64,000 nucleotides of DNA from Symbiodinium natans. Lineage: Eukaryota > Sar > Dinophyceae > Suessiales > Symbiodiniaceae. The notes beneath the pieces were generated by a model. That model was given only the letters and a program-made list of their open reading frames with translations, searched no databases and was not told the DNA's origin. Made by a program: the position numbers and the translations under genes. How positions within the stretch are numbered: position 1 is the stretch's first letter; each line of letters starts with the position of its first letter. The stretch is from the NCBI GenBank assembly GCA_905221605.1, contig CAJNDS010002296.1, positions 447,491-511,490 of the forward strand. The letters are read 5' to 3'. Positions 22,265 through 33,433 of the stretch are shown in pieces.

Positions 22265-22935
22265 AGAATGCGACGAGGGTCGCTTCATTGCTGCGTTCCA
22301 CTCCCTGAGACAGGCGGAGGCCGGGGGGTCCGCAACAAACTCAACTACAAGCTCTTAAGGGTTTAGGGTCTGGGGTTTAGGGTCTAGGGTTTAGGGTTTA
22401 GGGTTTAGGGTTTAGGGAAGACAGCCCTAAACCCCAAAACCCTAAACCCTAAAAGTGCAATTCTTTCCTACAACAGATCCAAGAAGGGTTAGTTTAGACC
22501 CATGTCAAACAGTCATGCGGAGATACCGGGAGGGCAGCCTAAGCCCCATAAGCCCTAAGCCCTCTAAGCCTTAAACCCTAAAGCCCTAAACCCTAAACCC
22601 TAAACCCTAAACCCTCTGCGCCCCCTTTTGCCCTAGGCTCTGGCAAAGCGAGGTGGCGACCTCCAAGGCGGGAGCCTCAAACGTGCACTTCCTGGCTGCG
22701 CACGCCTCCACCACACCACTTCAAACCCTAACTGCCGAGAACCCTAACCCGCAAAATCCCGGAACTCTCCCGAAACCCTAAACACCCCAACCCCTAAACC
22801 CTAAACCCTAAACCCTAAACCCTATCCGTCCTCTAAGGCCCTAAACTCAACCCTTGAGCCCGCCCAGGAGCCGCCCGAGCCACAGCTGCCCTCGAAGGGC
22901 TGCGGGCCGCCGCGTTGCAGCGCGCGACTCCCAGG
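22265..22935 (+). CDS. Unassigned exons upstream of the methyltransferase
   Basis: About 22263-22355 reads AECDEGRFIAAFHSLRQAEA after CTCTAG. About 22637-22730 reads SEVATSKAGASNVHFLAAHA. About 22865-22935 reads AARATAALEGLRAAALQRA. They have clean borders on the + strand and could be the 5' part of the PRMT gene that follows, or a separate gene; I see no motif that decides it. Confidence 0.3.
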
Positions 22936-23179
22936 GAAGGGTTTGGGGTTTAGGGTTTAGGGTTCGGTCTTCAATAGGGGTGTTTCGGTTTTAGGGTTTT
23001 GCTTCTTGTTGTAGGTTTTAGGGTGTCGAGGGGTACCAGGTACCATTCTGCAGGTAATGATATACTAGCTTGACAGTACTTAGACAAGCTCAAACCCTAA
23101 GCCCTACAAGCCTGACGCCTCGTGAAACCTAACCCCGAACCCCTAAACTCTAAACCCTAAACGAGGCTGGCATTTTCAG

Positions 23180-26100
23180 ATGATCAACGATGTGCCACGC
23201 GGCGAGCAATACGCGGCTCTCCCAGTTCGGCAGGGTGCAGTCAAAGATCGAAACCCCCAAAAAGGGTTTAGGGTTTTAGGTTGGTATGTTCCCCCTTACA
23301 CTAGCAGTCCTTAATAGGGATTATAGAAATTATAGCACCCCCCCCAATCCCCCCCATTGTAATCCCTATTAATGACTGTTAGTACAAGGGGGGAACATCC
23401 CAAGTTGCAGGGTAAATGTGGCATACAGGTATAGAGGGTTCATGGTGCTGACATGTGTACGCCTAGATGGTGAATATACTTTTTGTTTTCTTGTTGGGGG
23501 GCTTTAGGGGTTTCCTATCTGCAACAGCTTGAGGGGCCCAAGTATATATGTTGTATAGGCGCCTGAGATTGGCAGGGAGGGCACATGGCAGGCCACAACT
23601 CGTTTGTCCGGCATCTCCTCTTGGGGTTTAGGGTGTAGGGTTCTGAGAGATTCCCCTATACATCGCCCTAGAGCCCTGTAACCGCTAAAATGGCCCCATA
23701 GTCCCATGTCCCTGCAGCCTCAACCCTGCCCGGACAGAGCCCACTGCCCCCTGAAGTCAAGATTCAGACGTCTACCTCTAAATTAGGGAGTATTGGGCCT
23801 GGCATATTATGGCCCTAAGCACCTTTAGTTAACTTGGTAGGCCTGTGGTGCCCTTTTGCCTTTTGAAGCTCAAGGTTCCCGTCTGAAGTAACCAAACCCC
23901 CCAAAATGGTACCCTTACTGTAACATGGTTACTCGGCTACCAAGTTAAACCCCCTTTACTTTTCCTGAAAGCCCTAAACCCCTAAAACCTACACCCTAAA
24001 CATCTCTAAACCCTAAACCCAAGACCCTAAACCCTAAACCCTAAACCCTAAACCCTAAACCCTAAACCCTAAACCCTAAACCCTAAACCCTAAACCCTAA
24101 ACCCTAAACCCTAAACCCTAAACCCTAGGGCCGGGCCATCGCCTCAGCCGTGGCTCAGCTCGCAGCGAGGCCCGAGGCCAGTACCAGGGCGAGCGGAGAA
24201 ACGCGGGCCATTCATGTAGGGTTTAGGGCTTGGGGCTTACGGTCTACAGCCACGGTTGCGGGTTTAGAGTGTCATTTAGGGTTTCGTACTTCTGAGCTCG
24301 GGATGTCTGTTCCCATTCATAGGACCCTAAACTTTGGGATGTTCCCCCTTATACTAACAGTCCTTCCCAAGACCTAGCTTAGGGGCCCGTTTCGGGGTGA
24401 CAGTACCCATGACTACTACCGCCCCTGGTACGGGTCCCCCCAAAGCGGAACTCCATGACTTGGAGAGTCCTCACACACTTCAGGCTGACCAGAGCCTTTT
24501 GGAATGATCCCTGGAAAAGGGTCAATCCGAAGCCCTAAACCCCAAACCCCAACCGCCTTACTAAAACCCTGCTGACCTCATCGGAGTCCCAGGAGGGTTT
24601 TGGGGGTTTTTTGGCATTTCCTAAACCTTCCGAAGCCCTAAGCTCCTGAGTCCTGAAAGCATGCGGCTTCACTGCGCTGCGGTCCAGGAAGTCTAGGTAC
24701 AGCCATCTCATCCGTGGCCGCTCCAAGTTACCGTAGCGATAGCCTGCCCTAAACCCTAAACCCTAAGCCCTAAACCCTAAACCCTAAACTATAAACCCTA
24801 AGTAAACCCTAAACCCTAGGCCCTAAACCCTAGGCCCTGTGTTTCCCCTTTGCAACAGCCCAGTTCATTCGGCAGGTGCGCTCGCGAGGTGGGGTCACGG
24901 CTTTGGACATCGGAACTGGGACCGGTCTGCCCCGGGCTGAGGCTCGGGGTTTAGGGTTTGGGGTTTCGGGTTGAGGGAAAATAGTAACTAGTGGTTCAGG
25001 GAGTGTGAATCTCCGAGCAACCGAGGCTGGCCCTCATGTGTGCGCAGCAGAAGGCGCAACCGGGTGCCGATCTTTTCTCTGCAAGCCGATGCGGCGTCTG
25101 TTCGTCATGTGCAGGGCGTGCGGGAAGTTCATGCGTGCGAGATGAATGAAGCCCTCTGTGCGGTTGCCAAGGAGGCAGGAGATTTTGGAAGGTCTTTGAG
25201 CACGGAATTTGTACTGTTTTCAGGACTTATGATGGGATTCTCAACCTTCGAGGGCTGATCGAAACTATGGGCCGTTTCTCAGTTCATCAACCCTAAACCA
25301 GTATGAGGCTTCCATCGAGACCCCGTAGTTGACGTTCAAGCCCAATACACCCCTCAGCAGCGTGCAGGTCATTGCATCCCAGAGTACGTCTCACTGCCCG
25401 ATCACGCTGCACCCCAACGTTGTCGTCTCAGCGCCTTTCGATCAAAGCTGTGCTCACTTTGACAATCGAGCACTGACTCTAACATCCCCAAAGCCGAAGG
25501 AGGCAGAAACTCAAACAACAAGCCCAAAGAGCCAGACGCTGACTGGTTAGGGTATAGAGCTTGGGGTTTCTCAAAACCTTGGGGGCTCCTGTAGAGTCAG
25601 GATCATAGTATTTTCAGCCCCCAAACCCGAAACCCTAAAACCTAAACCGTCTACCCTAAACCCTAAGCCCTAAATCCAAAACCATAAACCCTAAACCCTA
25701 AACGCTAACCTCTTGTCTGAGGTCAGCACGGCACTCTCTTTGGAGGAGCCCGTGGACCTCGTCTTCTGCGAGGTCTTCGATGCGGGTCTGCTGGGCGAGC
25801 TTGGGCCCAAGAAACCTTGGGTTTTGGGATTGGGGGTTAGGGCTTAGGGCTTAGGGGTTTAGGGCACAACTGGGTGTTTTGAAGGTTTTTTGGGGGTCTT
25901 GGTGAGTCCCTAAGGTTTTGTTCAAGGCTCTTGCTGGTCTTTAGGGGGTTTGAGGGCTCTTGCTGGGCTGTTAAAGGTTTTTTGTTGTTGGGGCCTCTTA
26001 CTGGTTTTGTGAAGGTTTTAGGGTTCTTGCTAGGTTTTTACAGGCTTTTAAGAGCCTTCAGGGCTTAGACGGTTTTAAGAGTTTTGCTAGGCAGGGTTCA

Positions 26101-29100
26101 GGGTCTATAGGGTTTGGGTTACCGTCTTTACAAAGAAAGTTTGCGCGAGCAAAACAACTGGCGCACACATTGTTTTAATCTTCACGTGCCCTTCATGGGC
26201 TGCTGTTCTTGACAAAGCTTACACGGGTTGAAAGTAAACAAAAAGGGGGCTTGGCCATTTATAACTATTCCAGTACTCTTATTGTTATTCCCCCGGGCCT
26301 AGCAGTAGGGCTTTGGGGGTTAGAGTTTGGGCGTTCGGGGTTTAGGGTCTAGCGGTTGACGGATTCATGTGGGAGGTTCCCCTTTTTCGGTGGTTCCTCT
26401 TGCAACGGAAAGGCGTCTCTCAAGGTGGCCCAAAAAGGCCCTCTCTCTAGGTAGGTTACCAGGATCCTGACAATGACTTCCGTTCGTGCTTGCTTAGGGT
26501 TTGGGGTTTGGGGTTTAGTGTCACACCTGTGCCTGCAGCTTGTTATCGACTAATGTTGGGGTTTGGAGTTTTGATGGCTTAACGTGTTTAGGGTTTAGGG
26601 TTTAGGGTTGAAGGTTTAGGGTTCGAGTACTTGGCACTGGTGCAGCTGCCCGCTTTTACAGGCGCCTAGAAATAGGTCTAGGACAAGTCGCGCAATGCAC
26701 CCGCCCAGCCGCACCCTATACCCGAACCCCTAAGCCCTAAACACCCCAAGTTTATAACATGTCCGTAGACACAAAGACGCAGAAGCAATCGAATCCCCAG
26801 CCCACCCAATAGCCGAGGGTTCAGGGTTCAGGGTTCAGGGTTCAGGCTTAAACCTAAGCCCTAGACCCGAGAACCCCAACACGTAAACCCAAACTCTTTC
26901 TGAGGCACGCGCTGCCGACCATCCTTCATGCACGCAAGGCACACGGTAACCCCATGAGCTTGTTTTTGGGGTTTGGGTTTCGTCACCCTCAGGCTAGGAT
27001 CCCCTTATCCAGGTATCCTCCCTTGAGAAGGTTTGATGTTCCCTGCTGTGTGATTCAGGAGATTTTACTTCGGAGTGTGTTTGAAGAGGGCTTTAAGCGC
27101 CGACGCAGAAGACCCTAACGTAGAAGAACTCCCCATTTGTAAGCATTCATGCTGACTGCTACTTGGACCGCCAGCGTCCAGTCTCGTGAACCCTTCAACC
27201 CGAAAACCCAAGACTCTCCGCTGGAGTCCCTGCGAACATCCAGCTGCTGCTAGCGGCCGTTGAAACAGCCGAATCTGTAGCAACCTTTCCAAACCAATCC
27301 TAAACTCGTGTTGCCAGATAATCGCTGTCGCGTTTGACGACTACAGAGTGCGATTTTGGGGGGATGGGCAAACCAAAGAGTCCTCCGTGTTTTCTAAGTC
27401 TTTCCAGGGATCAATGTGATTTCGGAAGCAACAAGGGGCAACCCCAGACCCTAAACCCTATCAGAAGGGGGAAGCATGAACCCGAAGCCCTAAACTCTAG
27501 ACCCTAAACCCTACGCTACCTCCCCCGAAAACTCCCTACTCGCTGCGCCTCCGTATGGCTGGCTCCCATAGGCTTCCCAAGAGGGGGTCGCATTTGATGG
27601 AGTTTTTTCTGGAACCACCGTAGACCCTGAGCTGTGAACGCTATGGGGTTTTCGGTTTAGGGTTTGGGGTTTAGGATGTAGGGATTAGGGTTTCGCCCTA
27701 AACCAAGATTCCTACATAAACCCTAAGCACCCTAAGCCCGACGCCCTCAAGTGAAGGTGGCCGCAATGTGCCACCCCTAAACCCTGAACCCTAAACCCTA
27801 AACCCCGAACCCTAAAGCCAGGCTCTGCTGCGCAAAGGCGGCCTCCTCGTCCCTGCCCGCGCGCAGCTCTTTGGGCAGCTGGTTGAGGCGGCTTTCAGTT
27901 TGCGGGTTTAGGGGGTACGGGGTTTAGGGTTTGGGGCTTAGGGCTTGGGGCTTAATTAGGGCTTAGGGCTTGGGTTTAGGGAGTTGGGTTTCAGGGTTTC
28001 AGGCTTGGTAAGCTTTGACAAGGCTCTGATCTCCCCCTTGAGTGGTGTTAGGGTGTTAAAACTTCAGATTCCCAGTCCATACTACATAGGGCTTTTCAAC
28101 CCTCAACTCTGATCCTGGAAGAGACTAACTCGCCAAAATCCCGGCAGCAAGTTGCCCCCTGATGCTTGTATGTGGCATGGGTTATTAAACCGACTCCTAC
28201 ACCCTAAGCCCCAAACCCCAAAGCCTAAATCCTAAACCCCAGACCCTAATTCCTCAACCCCAAACCCTAAACCCCAAACCAAAGTTGCACCCTGGAAGGC
28301 CCCACATCTCTTGGAGCGCTTCGCTGTCCTGCGATCGCCTACCGGGGTTACGGACCTAGAAGCGGCAGAAGGGCCTATTAAGGGCTGTGCGCTTAGTCGC
28401 TTTCGGTTTTAGGCTTCGGGGTTTATGGGGTTTGGCGTTTGGGGTTTGGGTGCAGCCAGTCGTGAGACAGCAAGCCAGCGCTCTCAGGCTAGGAGTCCGG
28501 TTACGCTGTGTACCTTGGAACATCAATCTGAGAAGCGACTTTGGGGTTTAGGGCTAAGGGCTAAGGGTTCAGGGTTTAGGGTTTAGGTACGGGGTTTAGG
28601 GTTCAGGGTTTAGGGTTTAGGGTTTGGGGTTTAGGGTTTGGGTTTAGACCCTCTCTCAGGCACCTTTGAAGGGAGCACGCCTGCGCAACAGGCGGGCCAA
28701 AGTGGGCAAGATTGCTGATTGGGCTTTGAGATGCTTTGTTTAGGGCATGTGGGTTTCAGGTTGTTCAGGGCTTCATAGCGTTTCAGAGCTCAGAGCTTAG
28801 GGTTGCGGAGGGTTTAGGGTGAAGGGTTTAGGGTTTAGGGTTTAGGGTTTAGGGTTTAGGGTTTAGGGTTTAGGGTTTAGGGCGTTTAGGGTTTTAGGTA
28901 ACCAGCATCGACAATTCAAGCGCTGTAGGCTGAGTTGAAGTACATGGAGCTGGCTGTCATAATCTTGATAGAAGCTGTGCAGTGACCCAGAGTTTGCTGC
29001 TGAGAGTTTAGGGTTTAGGGTCTACAGGGTTTAGAGTTTGGGGTTTATACGGTTTAGGACTTAAGGTCTATAAGGTATAGGGTTTCGAGTTTAGGCTTTC

Positions 29101-32100
29101 GTTCAGACTTAGTCTCTCGACGCAGCTGCGACTGCCCCGCAGTGAGCGCTACAGCTGCGAGACGATGTCCGCGATACCCCACGTGCCGCTGACGGAGCCG
29201 GTGCCACTGGCAGCGTGCTCAGCTGCTTTCGGGTGGGGGGGGTTGCGAGCCCTAAACCCTCAACCCTGTAAACCCCATAACCCCATAAGCCCCATAAGCC
29301 CTATAAGCCCTAGAAGCCCTGTAAACCCTACAAGCCCTATGAGCCCTATGAGCCCTAAACCCCACAAACCCTAGAAGCCCTAAACCCAGAGAGCTCAAGA
29401 GCCCTCAGCATTCCTCAAGCCCACAACACGAAACCCCGAAACACTCACACAATGAGCGTGAAGGGTATATTAAGTACTTGTTGCGGGCACGCCCATCTAC
29501 GGAAATGCCCAAATGAAGGATCCCTCTTTAGTTTAAATAAAATCTTCCCTAACAAAGGGGCATTGTAGGTTCTCTGACTTAACTTGTGGCTGCTGCAAAA
29601 GGCCGGCAAGCGCCGCTTTTTGAGACGCAAGCCTCAAGCCCAGTTAAACCTCAAATGCTGAGCCGCATAAGGTTCCTAGGATTTCCTAGGTTTCGTCGGG
29701 TGTAGGGTAGGGTTTAGAGCCTTAAGCCCTGAACCCTAAACCCTAGGGCTTGTAGGTTGAGAGGGTTCAAGGTGAAGCTGGACTTCCAAGAGATTGAGTA
29801 TCTGTGAGGGCCTCGGACTTGTTGGTACCTGCTTCCCGGTGCACTTCGGGGTTTAGGGTTTAGGGTTTTGGGTGTGGGGTACGAATCCCGTCAGTTCCGG
29901 GATAGACCCTTTATCTGGCTGGGATTTTCCAGAAAGTAGTTTCGCCCTTGTTGGGGGGTTCCTTAAGGGTTAAAAGGTTTTGATATATCTAAGGGTGGAT
30001 TCCTATTGTGGGAGATGCCCGTGTTGCAAGAGATTCAGGTTCTGCCCCCCTCTCCACGTAGAGAAGACTTGCATTATTGGCGTTAATTACGCAGGAAGAC
30101 GAATTTTGTCCATACGAAGAGCCGTCCGCTTGGAGCCTGTGCGGGCCCGATGCTACAATGCTACAAGACCGCCATCGCTCCGTACACCGGCGTCTCACTT
30201 GTTTTCTTCGTTGGTTGGCCCAAGTTTTGGGGGCACCAAGTTTTCAGCACACCTCCCACCCCCCCCCCCCCCCCCCCCCCTCACCCTCCCCAGAAGCAGG
30301 AGGCTCTTCAACCTTGCAGTTGCACAAACTCGTACAAGTTCCACGCAAGTTGGGTTGGACTAGATTGGCATTTCCCAACACAGGGGTACGCCCCTTATAC
30401 CTCCCAAGTCGAGCATACTCCGAAATTTGCGTAAGCTGGAGGTTGAGTTTCTGGCCAGAGCCTCCGAACAGAGCTGAGCAGAACGTAAGGCATTGAGTCT
30501 ATCCCTCTACTCTACATGCATGATGAATGTCTTATGTACAACTTTCTTAATACGTTAACCCCTAAACCCCTAACCCCTAACCCCAAACTAACCCTAATTC
30601 TCTATCTAGGGCTATACTAATGTGCCATCCGAGGTACAGCAACTTGGGCAACTGGATCGATCCGCCGGTGGAGATGCATGCCACCCATGTGCGGAGCCCC
30701 AGGTAGGGTTTTAGGTTAGGGTTTCGGGTTTAGGGTTTAGGGCATAGGGTTAGGGTGGTTTAGGGGCATGGGGCTTTCTCCAGCGTTAAAGCTTGCGCCT
30801 GATTGACTTTCTAAAGCGGGTGAGCCAGAAGCCCGAAAGCCCAAAACCCCAAAGCCTTGTAAACCCTGGCAGAGCGAAGATGGTGACCTTAGGGGTTGGG
30901 GGGTGGGATGGTGTATCATGCATGAGCTTTGTCGTATTTTGGGTTGTTCAGCTCATTCCGCCCCCAACCCAAGCCACACCACGAGGGGGGACGGGGTTCG
31001 CTGTAGACCCAGCCCTTGCTCACCGGCTCTCAGCGTGGGAATGCCAAAGGCTGGCGTGGCGCAGTTCTTGGTGTTTTGGTGGGCCGGCGCCTGAGAAACA
31101 CCATGTGCCACCTAGAGCTGCAAGGCTGTGTGACTGATTCGGGTTTAGGGTTCCACGATGCTGGAATCGCTCCCACCTGGTGCCGAATAGGAGATTGAGC
31201 TGGATGCGGACGGACTCTGGCGTATCAGCACCTCGCCAGAAGGCCCGAACAAGTACTCAGTCCATCAAGCTCCCTTGCTTGCGTGCACACAAGCATAAGG
31301 TGCTAGGTTAGCTGACTTCCGGTGATGCATTTGAAGACGTTCAAATGTGCCCCCTAAGCCCTAAGCCCCGAGCCCTGTAAAACCTACACCCTGTGCCAAG
31401 TCATCGGTTCACTCGTTAAGGAACATACCTCTAGTCGTCTTCATTTTCTCGGGTACCCTAAACCCTGAATCCCCTAAACCCCAAAACCTCTAAAACCCCC
31501 TAAACCCCTAGACCCCTAGACCTAAAACCCCTAAAACCCCTAAACCCCTAAACCCTAATCCCAATTCCTGCGCAGGGGGCTGTGAGTCCTGGGAGCAGGC
31601 CGCGAGCATCTCAGCCAACTCTTTCCTTTTTCGTGTTCTTTCGCAGACCCAGAGAACCCGATGACGCGTGGGTATGGGGTGTTTAGGGTTTGGGGTTTGT
31701 GGTTAGGGTTTAGGGTTTAAGGTTTGCGGGTTTGGGGTTTAGGAACACAGCTGAAAAATAGATAGTTTAGGGTTTAGGGATCAGGTTAACTCAAGTCGGG
31801 GATCCTTGACTAGGCCTATATTCCTTAGCTGAGGGCCATTGCCTCTCTGAAGATTCAGAACCCTAAACCCTAAACCCTAAACCCTAAACCCTAAACCCTA
31901 AACCCTAAACCCTAAACCCTAAACCCTAAACCCTAAACCCTAAACCCTAAACCCTAAACCCTAAACCCTAGACCGATGGCTCGGCTGTGAGGTTCGCCCT
32001 CTGTATGGCTGGGATTCTGGCGGATGCCTCCGTGTACAGCCCGGGGAGCTCCTCCACCTTCACCTGCGCGTGCAGGCCCGGTTTAGGGTTTAGGGTTTAG

Positions 32101-32699
32101 GGTTCAGGGTTTAGGGATTAGGGTTTAGGGTTTAAGGTTTAGGAAGGAATGTGGAGTTTTTCTCCCACAAAGGGTACCGTAATGTAGGAAACTACCCACA
32201 TTCTCCTTGGGAATGTGGTGTTTTTGGGTCTCTGATTCCGCTCATGCAACACGAGGGACATTTGTCGCGACAACCCGTACACCCTGAAACCCCCCAAAAA
32301 GCTAAACCATGTAGTGTCAAAAGGGACGAGAGGAGGGATCCGCATACGCGACCTTAGGGGTTCTGTGTATATAGGGACGAAAAAAGGTATACATAGGGGT
32401 TATTTAGGGAAATAAGATTAAGGGTCCCCGCTAGGGGCCCCTCCTGATACCCCCTAGGTGTGTCGAGGGTACGAACAAAGGTCCGCAGTTCAGGGGCAGC
32501 CACCATATGAGAGTCCATGCGTGGGCACGCGAGCCTGTAGACCCTATGTTCACCCTAAACCCTAAACCCTAAACCTTAGACCCTAGACCCTAAACCCTAA
32601 ACCCTAAACCCGGCGAATTTGCCCATGCAGGCTGATGGCATCGAGGTGCTGCTGGAGGATGCCCGGACCTGGAACGAGCAAACTCATCTCCTCCAGTAG
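23180..32699 (+). CDS. PRMT7-like protein arginine N-methyltransferase (multi-exon, N-terminus unresolved)
   Basis: Transfers methyl groups from S-adenosylmethionine to arginines. Exons in order: 23180-about 23221 (MINDVPRGEQYAAL); about 24132-24170; 24859-about 24925 (TALDIGTGTGL, the SAM-binding loop); 25026-25053 (LALMCAQQK); 25115-about 25180 (VHACEMNEALCAVAKEAG; the acidic residue that binds SAM ribose lies here); 25368-about 25385; 25722-25797 (VDLVFCEVFDAGLLGE); 26905-26938 (HALPTILHARK); 27822-27905 (ALLRKGGLLVPARAQLFG); 29126-about 29222 (YSCETMSAIPHVPLTEP); 29772-about 29795 (VKLDFQE); about 31050-31092 (VAQFLVFWWAGA); 31191-31260 (EIELDADGLWRISTSPEG); 31576-about 31630 (WEQAA); 31971-32074 (GCLRVQPGELLHLHLRV); 32631-32699 (ending TAG). 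The glutamates of CEVFDAGLLGEH match the catalytic double-E loop. Most internal phases fit using GC donors (25798, 26939, 32075). PRMT9 or another non-type-I PRMT is the alternative. Confidence 0.75.
23281..23404. repeat. Family A hairpin element (full copy)
   Basis: TTGGTATGTTCCCCCTTACA...CAGTCCTTAATAGGGATTATA, a C-rich loop, then TAATCCCTATTAATGACTG...AAGGGGGGAACATCCCAAG. This is the longest and clearest copy; it lies in the intron just after the first PRMT exon. Confidence 0.9.
24022..24128 (+). repeat. CCCTAAA array ending in a splice acceptor
   Basis: About fifteen CCCTAAA units in a row; the last unit is changed to CCCTAG (24123-24128), which is followed directly by exon-like sequence GGCCGGGCCATCGCC of the PRMT gene. 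Confidence 0.9.
28800..28890 (+). repeat. Interstitial TTTAGGG array
   Basis: About eight TTTAGGG units within a PRMT intron that lies between the exons at 27822 and 29126. The same intron carries further arrays near 28535-28650. Confidence 0.9.
29800..31050. other. PRMT intronic region with open frames of uncertain status
   Basis: An open stretch at about 29980-30500 is readable in three frames and crosses a C homopolymer (30260-30281), which argues against coding. About 30605-30700 reads CHPRYSNLGNWIDPPVEM after TATCTAG and could be a PRMT exon, but I cannot fix its phase. Confidence 0.35.
31858..31970 (+). repeat. CCCTAAA array ending in a splice acceptor
   Basis: About sixteen CCCTAAA units run without a break up to CCCTAG at 31965-31970, immediately before the PRMT exon starting at 31971 (DRWLGCEVRPLYG). 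Confidence 0.9.
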
Positions 32700-33433
32700 C
32701 CATCTGTGAAGTACCACACGAGCCTTAAACCCTAAACCCTAAACCCTAAACCCTAAACCCTAAACCCCATCTTGATGGTCCTTCTTTGGGGGGGGAGGAG
32801 GGGGAGCTGCCTAGGCCCTGAGCAACATTAGGGTTTAGGGTTTGGGGTTTGGGGTTTATGGTTTAGGGTTTAAGGGCTTAGGGCGGCTTAGCAGGAGGCG
32901 CCGAACGCGCAGGAGGTCTGCGCAGAACCCGAGGTCCCTGCCCGGCGTTTCTATTTGACATGAGGGTAGGGTTTAGGGTTTAGGGTTTAGGGCTCAGGGT
33001 TTAGGGTTTAGGGTTTAGGGTTCCCAAAAAATTTGGTGTCCTTGTTTTAAGGGCATCGTACTATGTAGGAGGGGACCTACAACCGGACCCTAAGTTGGAG
33101 AACTACTCATGTACAGCCCCATACCCGAAACCCAACGTCTAGCCCTAAAGCCTTGCCGCAAATCGCTCTACTGCGCTTTGAATGCAAAGAAACGGCTTGG
33201 GGTTTAGGGTTTTGGGTTTAGGGTTTTGGGTTTTGGGGTTTAGGGTTAGGGTGGTTTAGACGCTGGCATTGGGACAAACTCGGGGATTACATAATGGGCC
33301 CGAATGGGCTCCCGAGAAAAGGCGGCCCTCATGGAGAACAACCCTAAACCCTGAACCCTGAACCCTAAACCCTAAGCCCTATCCCTCAACCTTGAACCCT
33401 AAACCCTAAACCCTAAACCCAAAACCCCAACCC
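32700..33433. other. Short intergenic region
   Basis: Between the PRMT stop and the next gene. It carries CCCTAAA and TTTAGGG arrays (32730-32768, 32830-32880, 32970-33020) and no convincing exon. Arrays of both orientations occur outside the introns here as well. Confidence 0.5.

Noticed and set aside
23870-23910. CCAAAATGGTAC as a second spliced-leader relic
   Set aside because: Only nine or ten matching bases, with no TTGGCTCAAG-type end; well within chance.
29980-30496. Three overlapping open frames of 94-139 codons within the PRMT gene
   Set aside because: All three cross a C homopolymer and have no family resemblance; they lie where the PRMT frame needs an intron.
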